Assembly (NCBI GenBank): GCA_018389105.1
Contig: JACATO010001731.1
Coordinates: 1 to 64,000 of the forward strand
Length of the DNA stretch: 64,000 nucleotides
Direction: 5' to 3'
Source of the DNA: Nautilus pompilius
Taxonomy: Eukaryota; Mollusca; Cephalopoda; Nautilida; Nautilidae
A program made the position numbers and the translations under genes. The notes below the pieces were generated by a model. It was not told where the DNA came from and did not search any database. It saw nothing but the letters and a program-made list of their open reading frames with translations. Every line of letters starts with the position of its first letter. Positions within the stretch are counted from its first letter, which is position 1. Shown in pieces: positions 37,432-50,340 of this stretch.

Positions 37432-38690
37432 TTTAGCATCTACTTGATCTGTGAAGCACTAGATAAATTCTGGAATTGGTTCAGGCAAAATTGAGAAAAC
37501 AAAACTACACTGCATTTAAGATCCTCTAATGTATTTTACTGGCAATTAATTACCTTTCTGAACATGAATATTGAATGGTTTTTTATTTAATAACTGTCAT
37601 GGGTTTGTCTGTTGAAAGTATTGTGGTCTTGGCAAATAAGCCACAATGTACAGTACTTTCTTGTCTATAATCTGTGTCATCTGATGGAAACAAGAGATTC
37701 CACAAACTATTCATTTCTGCTGAGATCTTGGTCAGGATTCTTCATTAATTCATCAGCCTAATGTACCACTGTTGCAGTTTTAAGATTCGGTTATAATAAT
37801 AAGCTGGAAAAGTCCCACATACTCTTCCAAACAGGTACATTTTATATATAAAGTAATCAGGCAAACAATAAAGGTACTCATAAACAAAATTAAACTAGAA
37901 TTTTGTTCTTTATTTTTACATGTCAGAATTAATATTTATTTCTGTTTTCTTAGACGTACTTTTTCTTTCTATTTCTGCCATTTATAATTCTGGATCTGGC
38001 CATTTCTTTTATCTATCTCTGCATCATCAATAAAGTTAAAAAGTAAATAATAATAATAAAAACCAATGCTTACCAGAGACACAAGAGGAGGAACAAATCT
38101 TGTCCATGTTGCTGGACCACATGGTCCCATCACTGGTAATATATTTTTGCTACTTTAGATATGGCTGGATCTCTTCAGAAAATACTTCTCATGTGCGATT
38201 CTCCTCTCCCCAGCTTTGCTTCAAGCAGTGATTCCTGGTAGGTGATAATCTGGGTAAAAGGGTAGGATGATCAGTGGGATTGTGCAGGTTCATGGTAGTT
38301 GAACCTAAATGCCAAAAATTAAAATGACAAAAAAAATATAAATGCTTTTGATTCTCATCGTGCTTTTCACTTGAAATATTCATGAATTACCAAGCGAATT
38401 ACAGTGAAAAAAGATTTTATGGGCTACACGCATTGTTCATAAACTGTATTAGGATAGGACTGAACCTGTTCAATGCACATTGGAGCACATATGTTTGCAG
38501 ACTTCTTTAACTGCTGCTAAAGGAACACTTCAGTCTCTGTAGCAGACAAAAGATGGATGATATCAGCACTAGAGAATTGAGACTTTTTCGTGTAGAGCCA
38601 ACATTTGTTGTAGGTATATGAAATTTACAAAAAGATGTCATCAACACAATCAATCATTTCAAAATTTATGTTAGACAATTATACCATTCA

Positions 38691-38712
38691 TCTCTCTCTC
38701 TCTCTCTCTCTT
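38691..38712. repeat. CT microsatellite, unit 3 upstream block
   Basis: Equivalent of the CT run at 710-725. Confidence 0.9.
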
Positions 38713-39461
38713 CTCCATCGCATATCTGTTAACCAGGTTTATGAGATTTATCTAGCTTAATTATTATCTTATACCAATAGTTAAACTGGACAGTTCCTGT
38801 ATAAGTGTTACAAAACTTTTACAAAATATAAAAATGCATATTTTTGTCTGTCTTTTTTTCAATTTAGCAAAGAAAACAAAGCCAAGTTTCATGCAATTTT
38901 TAAACTAATAAATATACTGCAGTTTTCTCTGTTATTTCATTATTCCAATTTGGGTTTTAATATAACACCTGTATTTGATTTATTGGTTTTAACTGGCTAT
39001 GTGATCATTGCTCTTTCATGATGAAAATTATCTAAGTTGTTCAATCATTCAAAATTGCAGACATTGCAAAAGATGCCCCTATTTTCTCTCAATGACAAGT
39101 TTAGTCAGCCACACCTAAGGAAGCAAAGAACAAACAGAGACCTTTACCTTTGTTTGTGCCCTGTATATTGTAGTAGTTAGCATTCCTTTGGACTTTTAGC
39201 TTGAACGCTGTATTGTCTGCGAGACAATTTCTGGTTAACCAGGGAACATAAGTCAATCATGCCCATCTTAATCACTGGAAGTCTATTTCCACTGAGCTTC
39301 ACATTTGTACCTGTAATGTTCTTGCTAACAAAGCCCTTCACTTTTAGAGTTTGACTATAGAGGATATGAATTCACATTTCCTAGAAACTGATATGACCTG
39401 ATGACATTCATTTTCAAATCAAAAACTGATACAAATATTTACCTATTTTTTCAACTTTCAG

Positions 39462-39720
39462 ATGATGCAACAACTTAATTTCTTCAACAGAAACAAAGCC
39501 TGAAATCCAAATAAAGCAAAGACATTCCGACACTGAAAACAAAGAGAAGCCAGCCACATTCTATCAACAAAAAAGAACAGCAAGTAGGTTACTTCCAAGT
39601 ACAATTTTAAAGATTAGAGACATCTAATATTTATTTAATTTATTAACACAAGCAGCATTTAAAATATAGAACATAATATTAAACCTTAATTAAAATAAAT
39701 CACAAAATACCAAACTTATC
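39462..39720 (+). other. Possible 5' UTR exon and leader of receptor copy 3
   Basis: Follows a strong acceptor match (pyrimidine run then TTTCAG, ending 39461). There is no TATA box of the copy 2 kind. A splice from the module at 34731-35050 would remove a 4.5 kb intron. Confidence 0.3.
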
Positions 39721-40752
39721 ATGGCAAACAGAACTGTTGAATCTACAACAAATATGAAAGACAATTATTGGGAAGTGATACTTTTGATTTGGAGATATTG
39801 TTGTCCTGTCATCATGACTACTGGGATAATTGGAAACACTTTGTCAATACTGGTTTACAGCAAGAAAAACATGAGAAAAAACAACCTAGGAACTCAGTTG
39901 ATCATACTTTCAATTGTTGATTTACTGTACATATTATTGAGTGCATTACCCTATTGGCTAAAAAATGCGTACGAAATAGATATATCTGCTTACAGCCCAA
40001 TTGTGTGTAAAGTTCGTTTGTGGTTGTCAGGATCTGCTTCAGCAATATCAACATGGATTCTTGTAATTATCACACTGAAGAGACTTTATTCCATCTTCAG
40101 ACCACTGGACTCCTGGACACAGAAATCATCTAAGTTGTGTGAATCTCTACTAATTATGGTTTTGTCTTTCTGTTTCACAGCCATAAACTCTCATTACCTG
40201 TATGGTTGGGGGAGAGTGTACTACAGGAACAGAAACAATACACTTAAGCTGTGGCACTATTGCTCAATGTATAGGTTTTCTGATTATTATTTCTTCTACT
40301 TTAATCACTGGTTGACATTAAGGTACTCATTGTTTGCCTATATTCCTTTTGGGGTTCTCCTTTTGAGTAATGTTGCCATCTTGTATAAGTTAACCATTGG
40401 AAAAGATCAGAGTTTCCTAAAGGATTCGACATCAGCCTCCAGCAAGCGTAATGAACAGGTCCGCAGAAATCTGAAGCTGATCATCTCTCTAAATGTGTTT
40501 TTTTTTATTTCAATGGTACCAATGTGTGTTTTGTTGGTAAATCAAAGAACCTGGAATCGTGGGAAATCTGGCTATATATATCATATAAGTGACACAATTG
40601 CTAGGATGCTCGTATATACAAATCATTCAGCCAATTTCTTTTTTTATTTTCTGACCAAACAATTCAGAAATGAATTATTTGCAATGTTTGGTAAAAGGCT
40701 GAAAAAACAATTCACCAAATCAGATGAGACTCTTACTACAGCAACAAGTTAA
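39721..40752 (+). CDS. Receptor copy 3: intact intronless class A GPCR (type A)
   Basis: Single exon, 343 residues, same seven-helix layout as copy 2, with A at -3 and G at +4 around the ATG. It keeps Asp67 in TM2, the Cys96-Cys181 pair, a sequon at Asn3 (NRT) and the altered KRL, SMVP and NFFFY motifs. Residues 112-175 and 195-258 (end of TM3 through TM4; TM5 through the third cytoplasmic loop and start of TM6) are identical in protein to copy 2. Differences cluster at 4-33, 72-111, 176-191 and 288-300, which lie at or near the outside face. Lys176 and Trp178 in loop 2 and Asp87 in loop 1 change charge relative to copy 2. It is the parent-like sequence of copy 1 and the 5' part of copy 4. 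Ligand unknown. Confidence 0.93.
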   Translation: MANRTVESTTNMKDNYWEVILLIWRYCCPVIMTTGIIGNTLSILVYSKKNMRKNNLGTQLIILSIVDLLYILLSALPYWLKNAYEIDISAYSPIVCKVRLWLSGSASAISTWILVIITLKRLYSIFRPLDSWTQKSSKLCESLLIMVLSFCFTAINSHYLYGWGRVYYRNRNNTLKLWHYCSMYRFSDYYFFYFNHWLTLRYSLFAYIPFGVLLLSNVAILYKLTIGKDQSFLKDSTSASSKRNEQVRRNLKLIISLNVFFFISMVPMCVLLVNQRTWNRGKSGYIYHISDTIARMLVYTNHSANFFFYFLTKQFRNELFAMFGKRLKKQFTKSDETLTTATS

Positions 40753-41218
40753 AAATCTAAGTTATCTTCTTTTTTCTATTTTGTTTCCTTAATTAGGTAG
40801 TGATAGTTACAAACCACAAAGCTGAGTTATTCATTTATATTGATTATGACAGCACCAGTTCTAGATAGCAGGGATAGGAACTTCGCATACTTTATCCTTT
40901 AAACCAAAGGACAAGTCTTGTCTTCACACATCTCTAAAACAAATGTGACAGCACAGTACGCACTGATGAAGACTCATCCATAGCCACATCTAACTGAACA
41001 CATTCATGCAAGAAATGTACTTAACACGAGTTCACGCTGCATATCTTCATTGGGGAATAATAGAGTTTCTTTTCTTTGTTTCCCTATACCATAGATGGGT
41101 TCACTAAATGATAAGTTATAATATCTATATATTTTCTAGTTCTATTAATTTGATGCTTCTTTATAAAGATGCAACAAAGAGAACAGACTCTCTTTCAAAA
41201 TGAACATTTTAACCTTTA

Positions 41219-41224
41219 AATAAA
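41219..41224 (+). terminator. Putative poly(A) signal, receptor copy 3
   Basis: First AATAAA after the stop codon, about 467 bases downstream, at the position shared by all copies. Confidence 0.3.
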
Positions 41225-44007
41225 AAATGTACACTCACTGACAAATGTTCTCACGTCTCCCCCTTTCAGAAACTGAAGAATTCTCAACACTAACAGTCCC
41301 TTCGTTTAAACCTATTTGGTCCTTGACAAGTATGACGCACCTATGCTCCAAATCACAACTAAACTTTAAGTCACTCATAAAAAGAACAGAACAGAACATA
41401 AAAACACCTGGTGCCTGGTATTTTTGCTATTTGTGAACGTTACTGACTTTCAAACAAACAGAAGTGAAATAAATACACAGGATGAACCATATTCACCATT
41501 ATCATGTGTAACAGTGAGAATTATAAGGGTTTTCCATTTCTGACAATCTATGATTTAATATTGTTTAAACAAATAGTTGTCGTTATTATTACAATAGACT
41601 TGGCAAAGTTTCCATAACTTTTACTAAACTACCATTTCATTTTATTTACTTGGTATTGCTATTTATTTTAAATATTTTAGTTTAATAAATGCTAAAATTG
41701 TTTTAAGAAAAGAAATAGTCTGGTTGTTTACTATTATTATTTTAATTGTATAGAAATTAATCAACTTCGGCATAAAGTTTCATTAACCTGCCAAACAACA
41801 AAAATATCTTTCACATACCAAAAATTTCAAGAAAATACATTAAAATCTAACAGTCAATTTTAAAATGTGTATAAAGACGAGATAATCGATTTTCAGCAAT
41901 TAATTAATTTAAACTCATTACTATTATTATTATTCCAACAATTCCCATCACTGTAAAATTCTCTCTGCTATCATTCAAATAAAACTGAAAACTTTCAAGT
42001 ATGCGACCAACTTCTGTAATATTTACATAAAAGCAGGCAGACATTTAATTTAAAATTAAAATAAATTTGTATTCAAACAGTTTAACAACAACATAAAACT
42101 AGGTGGACAAGCAAGCTTAAAGTAGTCAACTGGTGTGGTGACTTATTTCCAATTTTAAAACTGTTTGTAACCTAAAGTTGTTTGTCGCTGGAAGAACCTT
42201 TGTGTTGCACCAGCTGTCAGAATATTTTGATAGAACAGTATGAAGCCAGTTTGTCCTACCACCTTCATGTCCTTGTAGTTGAATAGCAGCAGCCAACTCT
42301 CTCAGAGGTAAAGGAGAGCTAGCGGACGAGATGATGTGCTTAGTAACAAAGTTCCAAACAGCTTAATAGTACTACCCTCCATTTTGTTGTTTCTGTTCTT
42401 CTGTACCTAGCTATCAGATGTATATTTAACTTGTGCTGGGTGATTGTTTACACTACTCCACAATTTGTCAGGGTAATTACACTTCAGCCTTATGTACCTT
42501 CGTGTTATACTCTTTTTATAATTCTTTATAATCCATTTTCACAAATGCCAAACTGCACACTGTGGACATAGTAACAGTGATGTAAAAGTATAATTGTTAA
42601 TAAACATTTAAGCACTACCACATTGTTTTTCTTTTCATCTTTCTCCATCATTCAATCAGCTGCAGTTGGCTGGTGGCAAATTCTAAACTACACATAACAA
42701 TATACAAGACATACAACATAATTTTAACAATAAAACTACGGCCAAAAAGTACCAGAAACAAACATTAGGCTCCATTTAGTCACTAAGTTATAATCATTTT
42801 TTATTTGAAATCTGAAATCACAAAATATTAATAAATCTTTTAATTATTTTACTTTTCCTGAAAGTTTCTTTCATTAAAATGACAACGGTGCTAATTACTG
42901 ATCTGAGTGCATCGAAAAATCTTAACCTTTGTTCCATGATGACAGGGTCCCACACCTAATGGCAAAACCTATCGCATTCCTGGTTTTACTCGACGGTTTC
43001 AGATCTCTTTTGCACATTTTCATCCCTTGAAAGAATAATTTTCGCCATTAAACTACATCTAAGGGGATTTTTCTGGTCGGGTGTGGAATAACAGTAAAGC
43101 ACAAACGAATGCCACTCACAAAGTTTCCACACTTATCTCCCCTTATCCTACATTGATTGGCTTGATTCCATTATCTCTGGTTCTGATCAAAACAAAAATT
43201 AAATTCACCACCAATTTCAACAATCATCAATGAAGACAGAAGGTTACACAACCCAAACTGTACATATATAAACTACACAGACGAGTGGTGGTCTGATGTT
43301 CTGCCCTATCTTTAATCTTCAGGAGATACAAAACCTGCTCTACTCTTGTCATAATCCCTTCACCCACTGTTAACATACCAAATATCCACTGGCTGCCAGT
43401 CCCATGAAGTCCTCCACCTCCCTGTTACATCTCTTCATTTTCCTTTCATTCAGTTTCATCTTTCTTACTGTTGAATCAGTAGATGGAGCTGTCATCTCAC
43501 ATCCAGCATCATAGTGTCTTAAGAGATATAGCTCACCTGCTAAATTAACACTTTTCCAGCTGTTCTTTGAGCACAGAGATAAGCACGTCATTTGCTGGAA
43601 CTTTTCCGTCTATATTCAGACAGGGCAGCAACATTTACACAATTATAAAAGTTAAAATAATGCACAACATCATTTTCGTGCCAGCAGATATGGAACATCA
43701 CAACAAACTCTGCAAAGCAGCATCTGGCAGAGTAAGGCGATCCGTGCCCCAGAACAGCTGCTGTGTACGCAACGACAAGTAGCTCTACCAACTGAGGATA
43801 CGAAGTCCGAGAGCACAGCCAGACCATCGTTCCACCTCCCGTTAAAGGGAATCTCTTAATGATCCCTATTATGTTAATCGCATGTAAGAGAGTTCGTTTA
43901 TATCGAAAGCTTAATGTGCTCGCTTCGGAGGTCACCGTCTTCTGTCAATTTAAGTACCTGAAGTTCAATTCCTCCAGCTCCACATGGATTTCTATCAAAT
44001 CCATAAA

Positions 44008-44015
44008 CAGCATTT
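44008..44015. repeat. Left flank of hAT copy 2, possible 8-bp target duplication
   Basis: CAGCATTT on the left and GGCCATTT (47036-47043) on the right. They match at the last five positions, as for copy 1, so both units carry the same ancestral insertion. Confidence 0.35.
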
Positions 44016-47000
44016 CAGGTTTGCAGCTGGATCAAAAAAACTTTTAGCCACAACTTTAGCTAAATGGGATTCAGATTAGCCAAATTCTGCTATTCAAGCC
44101 AGGCATTTAAAATGGAAAAATAAAGACAAAAGATCATAATGTAAATTGAAAGTGACTTTATTGTTTACTCTTCTGAACTAAAACTTCAATTTCAAAGTAA
44201 AACAGAATTTCTGGCCTTCTACCTTTTATAGTCAGTTAATTATACAATGGTTATGTACATCTTGGACAAGCTCAGTCATGGTGCTCAACAATGAACATTG
44301 ATTTCAGAAACTTTGATCAGCCTCTATTAAGGCTAGGACTAGACTAGTAGCCCCACACTTTCACTAATTATGCCATCCGTAAAAAAACCTATTCTTTCTC
44401 TTGGATCTGTGCCTGAGATGCAGAAACTTTTTTTGAGGAAAGAAAGAAGAAAAGCCCTTCTGTCCTTTCCAGTCCATAGACTGAAGGCTTCGTCAAAATC
44501 AAAAGACTGAAAAGGAGGTCCTTCTGCCTTAATCATCATGAGTCTGTCCAGGTTCGCCACAGTGGTTCTATTTCGGAGGTTTGTTTTGATTAAACTTTGC
44601 AAGCTGAACCCTCTCTCAGCATCAACAGTGGTGGAAGGCAGAAGTAAATATACACTTGCCAGTGTTCTGATATTTGTGAAAGCCTCACTATGCCTCCTAA
44701 AGAACATGCACCAGAATTCACTACAGGTAAGTTTTCTATGCTGGTACAGAATCTGCTTATAGGCTTCCCACTCAGAATGTGCATCATCACTGACAATCAT
44801 AGGGTCATGTACCTCACCTGTGCCACCCTTACACTGACTGCCAAAGTGATCAATGAGAACCTGAAGACTATCCAACCCAAAAGTCTCCAGATCAGCCTTG
44901 GTCACATCTACAAGTTTCTCTGGATTAAGTACATCCAATTCTGAAAGAACAAGATCATCATCCACAGAAAATCTTGATTTCAGATTTTCAACTACCTTTT
45001 CAAGAAAGCAGGACCTGACTCTCTTGAATGTTCCTAGTTGCTTCTTGCTGATAGAAACTTTGGTAGATTTGAAAACTATTTTACTGAGACTCTCATAATT
45101 GTTTGGCAGTGATGACAAGAAAGCAGTCAGGTGTACACCATCTTTTTATTTGAGACCTTCTAGTGCAGCACAGGTGGACTTTATCAGGGTGGTGACATCA
45201 GCATACAGGAGATGAGAGGACTGCAGGCTCATGCAAAGCCTATTTAGATGGGTCAAGGCATCAAAACGAAGATGGGAAATTGCTATGAAGTCAAACTTGG
45301 CAATAAATTTGAGAAGGCCACCTGACCTGGCATTATTATCCTTAGATTTTTTTTCATCCGACTGCTGCAACAGAGTCGTGAAATGTAAGCCATCTTGTGC
45401 TGAAACTCTCTTTCATTTTGAGCTCTTTTTCATTCAAGATTTTCTGGGCTTCTGCCAACCCCCTCTGATGGATGGCAAACTTTTCAAAATACTTAGCTAA
45501 ATTATTGACATTGTCCTGGTACTTGACAAGATAGGGGATAGATGCTGCAGCCTGACCACTTGCCAGGACCAACTTGTGAGCAGCACAATGGTGTGATAGG
45601 ACAATGGGATTATCCTTCTTGAAATGTGCTACAACTCCTGAACATATCCCAGTCATTACACTGGCACCGTCCGTGCCAAGACAAATTAAATCAGACTTTG
45701 GAAGCCCCTTTTGCTCAAGAATAGCAATGACCTCATTATAGATATGTTCTGCCTTAGCCCCTTTCTGAAGGGCTGACAAAGAAAGGAAATGGTTCTTACC
45801 TTTTCCATGTATATGATTAAGTTCTGAGAGATACTGACATCTGTACTCTCATCAGATACCAATCCATACAGTTTAGATGATCTTGCCTTCCTCAAAACGT
45901 TTTGTTCCACTATCTGTGCTAAGCAGTCTATGAACTCATCTATTGAATCATGGCTTGTGTACATTAACCCTTTGGTCCTCCTTCAGAACTACAAGAGCTT
46001 TGCATTCCTGAAAGGAGGAAGGAACAACACAAAATAAACTTATCACAGCAAGCCAGAGTCATGTTCTCATTGTCATGGCATGCAGGCTAATTAAAGCTAA
46101 ATTTATTGAATTCACATGCTGTACATTTTGTAGTGTAATACTTTTTTATACAAAATTAATTATATTTAAACTGATCAAATTCTCAGTTATAACTACATGT
46201 GTATGTTAGGTATAATAAAGTAATTTGTATCCTAGAATGACTGGTCAGAAAATAAACTAATTTAATTTTATGAATAAGAATTAGAAATTAAAATCACTTA
46301 ATAGAAATTTTATTTTTGATTTCTTCCTCCACTGACCTTGCATTTTCCAGGAACAAATTCTGTAAACTATTACCTGAGATTATTTAAAGGGTGATGCAGA
46401 GAAAGTCATACCTGTGACGGTGTATGGTTTGGCAGAGCGACCATAAGTTGTTTTGGTGGGTCCTCTTTCGCAATGGAGTACACGCTCTTCATGGTTGCCA
46501 TGACTACTGAGTAAGCTCTGGCTCTGGCTCCCTGTTGCAGTCAACCACGGCAAACTTGCGGTCGACAGTTGTTGTTTTTTTTGTTTTTCATGTTTAATTA
46601 CGACCCCCCCCCTTTTTGGGGTGGGGGAGGGGGAGGGAGGGATTTCTGGTGCTTTTCCCCCTTTTGTGAAGATGTTTATCCCCGACCCGCACCAATGCAA
46701 ACTTTACAAAAGAAGTTTCCCCTCCCCCAACCAGGGCTATAGCTTCCTTCACTGTTCACATAAGGCCCCGATTACGGTGCGTGCAGCCCCGCACTTGGTA
46801 GCATTCGGCACCCACATTAATTCCCAAGCACAACAAACGCTTCTTCAGACCGGAAGTTGACGGGGGCCAGGGGAGAGAACCTAACGGACCTTTTTTCTTG
46901 AAGAGCAGAGGTGATGGGAGTGGTGCCTGACCTCCACTGATATGAAGTCAGTGGTTTATTTAACTCACTAAAATATTACTGATCCCCAGATTGGATCGTT

Positions 47001-47035
47001 AATCGCCATTGGCGATTTGTTTAGCGGGATCCCTG
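44016..47035 (-). mobile_element. hAT DNA transposon, unit 3
   Basis: Same element, same site and orientation as 6040-9071, so it was present before the units were duplicated. The right end reads CAGGGATCCCGCTAAAC inwards. A minus-strand frame of 106 codons (46380-46700) covers the GC-richer 5' part, longer than in unit 1, and includes a C-run/G-run hairpin at 46603-46641. The transposase core lies at 44339-46007. Confidence 0.85.
44339..46007 (-). pseudogene. hAT transposase remnant (ZNF862-like), copy 2
   Basis: Better preserved than copy 1 but still in pieces on the minus strand. A 259-codon C-terminal frame (44339-45118) holds the dimerisation domain with DAERGFS; a helical segment follows upstream (45146-45370); a 141-codon frame (45354-45779) has GTDGASVMTG, SHHCAAHKL and STRWL; and the N-terminal segment (45686-45964) has SDESTD. 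Frame breaks near 45775 and 45370 are shared with copy 1, so the element was dead before duplication. Comparison with the family suggests single-base losses rather than introns at these points. Confidence 0.8.
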
Positions 47036-47054
47036 GGCCATTTGATGGCTGCTA

Positions 47055-47055
47055 A

Positions 47056-47110
<55 letters not shown>

Positions 47111-47118
47111 TATTATTA
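47055..47118. repeat. ATT microsatellite, unit 3
   Basis: About twenty ATT triplets beside the hAT right end, longer than in unit 1. Confidence 0.95.
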
Positions 47119-49031
47119 CTGCTACTTGGAAGGTGAGCTTACACCTTGTTATTGATTTGTGTCATGGCTGTGCATCACCGCGATATAATAATCACATAAT
47201 AACTGAAAATCAAAGGAGATCCCTCGACATATGGCCCTAACAGGGAAGGGAATGGTATTTGGCAGTAGACCTGGTACAAATAAACAAATGCACCATCATA
47301 TAACAGTCAATAATCTTGGTACTTAGCAGCTTCATGTGTTACCAAACTAAAACTCTGAACAAACAGTGAAGGGCTATAGCTTTAAATAATCGCCACAGTC
47401 ACAATGCTAACAGAACTCTTTGGAAACAAATGTAGATTCTCACTTTGAGATATGCTAGGTTTGCAGGAAGTAAGGGAATGAACTCATATTCTCCTTTCTG
47501 TTTTAATTCCAGATGTGAACATGACCTTACTAAAGAATTCTCTTCAAAATGCAGAACTCATGCTATAATGCAAGTGATCGCAATGTAATGAGATCATGTC
47601 AGTAGTAAAGACCAATTTATAGTAAACAGAGAATTTTACCTCTAGTTTTCATTTCTCTTTACTATTTAGATAATTATTTCTTTTAAAATAAATTAATAAA
47701 TAAGAGTAAAAGCAGTGATAATTTATGTTTTTATCAAGCATTTAATTTTACTTCTTTAAAACGTACAAAATAATTCTTATCTTCTATTTTTGCAAGTATT
47801 TAGTAACTTTTAGTTGTAAATATTAACAGTATTTCAAGTGACTATAAAAATATGCCTTATGTACTTAAAAGCACATTTTCAATTGTGCTGTATTAACTTA
47901 AAAATGGAAAACAAGTTTAAAACAATAATCAGTATATTTATTTAGAAGTAATCACACAGACAGTAACTAACAAAAGCACAAGTGAAATTATGTCAATCCT
48001 GGAGCACAACAATTGAAAGGAGATGCAGAGGCATCAAGTGTTTCATAGCTCCACAATTGAAGATTTTACTGTTCAGAGGTTCTTCTTGGATAATAAGTTT
48101 ACAGCATATACCACTAATAGCTTTAATAATAATCATCATCTACGCTAAAGTATATCATTAGTATTTCCAATTTTCCCAATGACAATAAGCAACACCAGCT
48201 TTCCCATTAACTACCACTAACACAATAACTGTTTCTTTTAAGTGTCATCTTGTCTATGGGGTATACATTACATTCATGGTTAGCAGATTGATAATCTCAA
48301 AATACATTCTTCTCAAAAAGATGTACTTCTATTAAAGTAGTTGAATATAATACAGGCAGGTGCAAGCTCTTGGATCTTTTGGTGTTCTATAATACTATAC
48401 TATACACAAACATACCCAGTCTCAGCTAATAATTTCTCTGTATGGTTATTAAACATTGTTATCGACTGTCAAGTTAAAATTAATCAATTAACACTAATTG
48501 CACATTTAAAGTTTCTACCCATGGAAAAAAGGCTGATATGCTTAAATAATCACTGTAGATATAAATATACATAGTACACAACCAGCTGAAGGATTTGGAA
48601 ATCCATAAAAATTTACATTTAGAAGTAATAATAAAAAACAAGAAACCAAATTCAGGAACAGTACATATATCAGCAGACCTAGTGGGAGCAGGCGATGGTC
48701 GGTTAACTGAATGAACTGATTTTAAACAAGTACCACTGCTTATCTAACAGATTCTCTCTTCAGTTTACCAACACTAGCTCTCTTTTCTCTAGATTGCATA
48801 CCAAAGCACTAGCCATTGTATTATCAGACGATTTGCAAGGATAACAGTAATTATTATACTTTGGCCCCCAAAGAGCAGTCCATTGGGCCTTTATACCTGG
48901 TCCCCTGATTAAAAGTGTACAACAGAAACTACTAACCTTAACAGACAAAGATGTGACATAAAATGGAAATGTTAACAGTAGAAAATCCAAAACCTGTGCC
49001 AGAGATGTCTGATCCTGTATGGGTCTGGAAT

Positions 49032-49355
49032 CTCGCTTTCCTGATGGACACAACAACTTACTTGAATGAGATGAATATGCTGTGACTTATTCCAGGTGAT
49101 AAAATCTTTTGAAGCTAAGCAAAAGCTCTTTCATAAACAGCTAAAAGCTGGTAACCTTAAAAACAACATCACCACTTGAAATGACATTTGACAGACCTTG
49201 TCGAAAAATTATCATCAGACTTCCATAAACCAGCAAAGAGCTTCAGATTCTTGAGTTCCCTATTTGAAGCAGAAGTTGATGATGCACCTGAAGACTTACA
49301 GTTAAAGCTTATTAATTTACAAGATAAACAAAGCAAAAGAGAGAGAGAGGGGTAG
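49032..49355 (+). pseudogene. ZBED/GTF2IRD2-like hAT transposase relic, unit 3
   Basis: Third copy of the relic described at 11084-11404, with a three-base insertion in the middle and LQLKLINLQ like unit 2. Confidence 0.5.
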
Positions 49356-50340
49356 GAAAATACACAAAAGAAAGCAAAACAAGAGCAGGTGATACAGAGA
49401 TGCTCAGACAGACAGGAAGACTGTTCGTTGAGACACATGATCCACAAGATTTCAGAAAAACCTGATACAGTTAGATTAAGACAAAAATTAAGCATTTGCG
49501 AGAAGCTACCAGAGGCTAATAAAAAATCTGGAATTGCACAGAAATCACCAAAGGGAACATTAATACCAGTAAGAACAGTAAATGGTCAATAAATGAGGAC
49601 ATAGCAGTAAAGTGACGAGAGAAATCAGCCTGTTTGTCAAAATGGCATAAGGGAAAAAAACACAGATTTAGTGTTTTCACAAGCATCTGTTTTCCAGGGA
49701 ATTCCCCCAAAACACGTTTTCTTTTACGTTATTTGTCAGTTTATGGCACCAAAACCTTTTTTGTCATTCATCCAAATGCCTTCAAATTTGAAATGCAGTC
49801 CCACAATAAAGAGCGTGTCAAATGAAAGGCCATAGGAAGGTTGTTATCTGCATTACTAAGTTCGTTTTGAATTTTGTTTGACTAAATTGTAAAAATTAGC
49901 TACAATAATTAAAAGAAAGTATGCAACATTCCTATGATACAGCATTCAAACGAGTGAGAAAATTGATTGAACTCTGATGAATAGTTCAGGAAAACACTGT
50001 GCCAGAATCCTTTCACATGCATTGAAATTGCAAAGTTACCGTGACAACCAAAGAAATAAAGGTTTATCTACAATACTATATTTGAGTTTTTCCAGATGAC
50101 CCTTTAAGAATTTGAATGATACTGACTTCATTATCTGAACTGATTTCATTTGACAATAAACCAGTCCAATTTTATTTCAGAATCAAAGATATACTTAGAA
50201 ATCATCTTGTTTGTCGGATGGTTTTAATGATATGGTATCAGTTGTCAGTTGCATAAAGTAACTGACTCAGGCCAAATCGGTAGGTACCAACAGACGGCTA
50301 GAGGAGAGCGGGAATGTAGTGTATTAATGATAATACTCAG

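Larger units (their letters stand above)
21903..37983 (+). repeat. Tandem array unit 2 (about 16.1 kb)
   Basis: Second direct repeat and the most compact, without hAT or Tc1 insertions, so it shows the empty insertion site of the hAT element near 28133-28150. Gene-free stretches: 21903-23384 (CT repeat), 24821-28140 (receptor 3' flank), 28141-30103 and 30425-31409 (nothing recognised), 31756-34730 (large CT tract, GA tract and a short open frame), 35051-36545 (nothing recognised) and 37432-37983. A variant segment at about 26025-26092 is shared only with unit 4 (about 60808-60880), whereas units 1 and 3 share a different sequence there. Confidence 0.93.
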
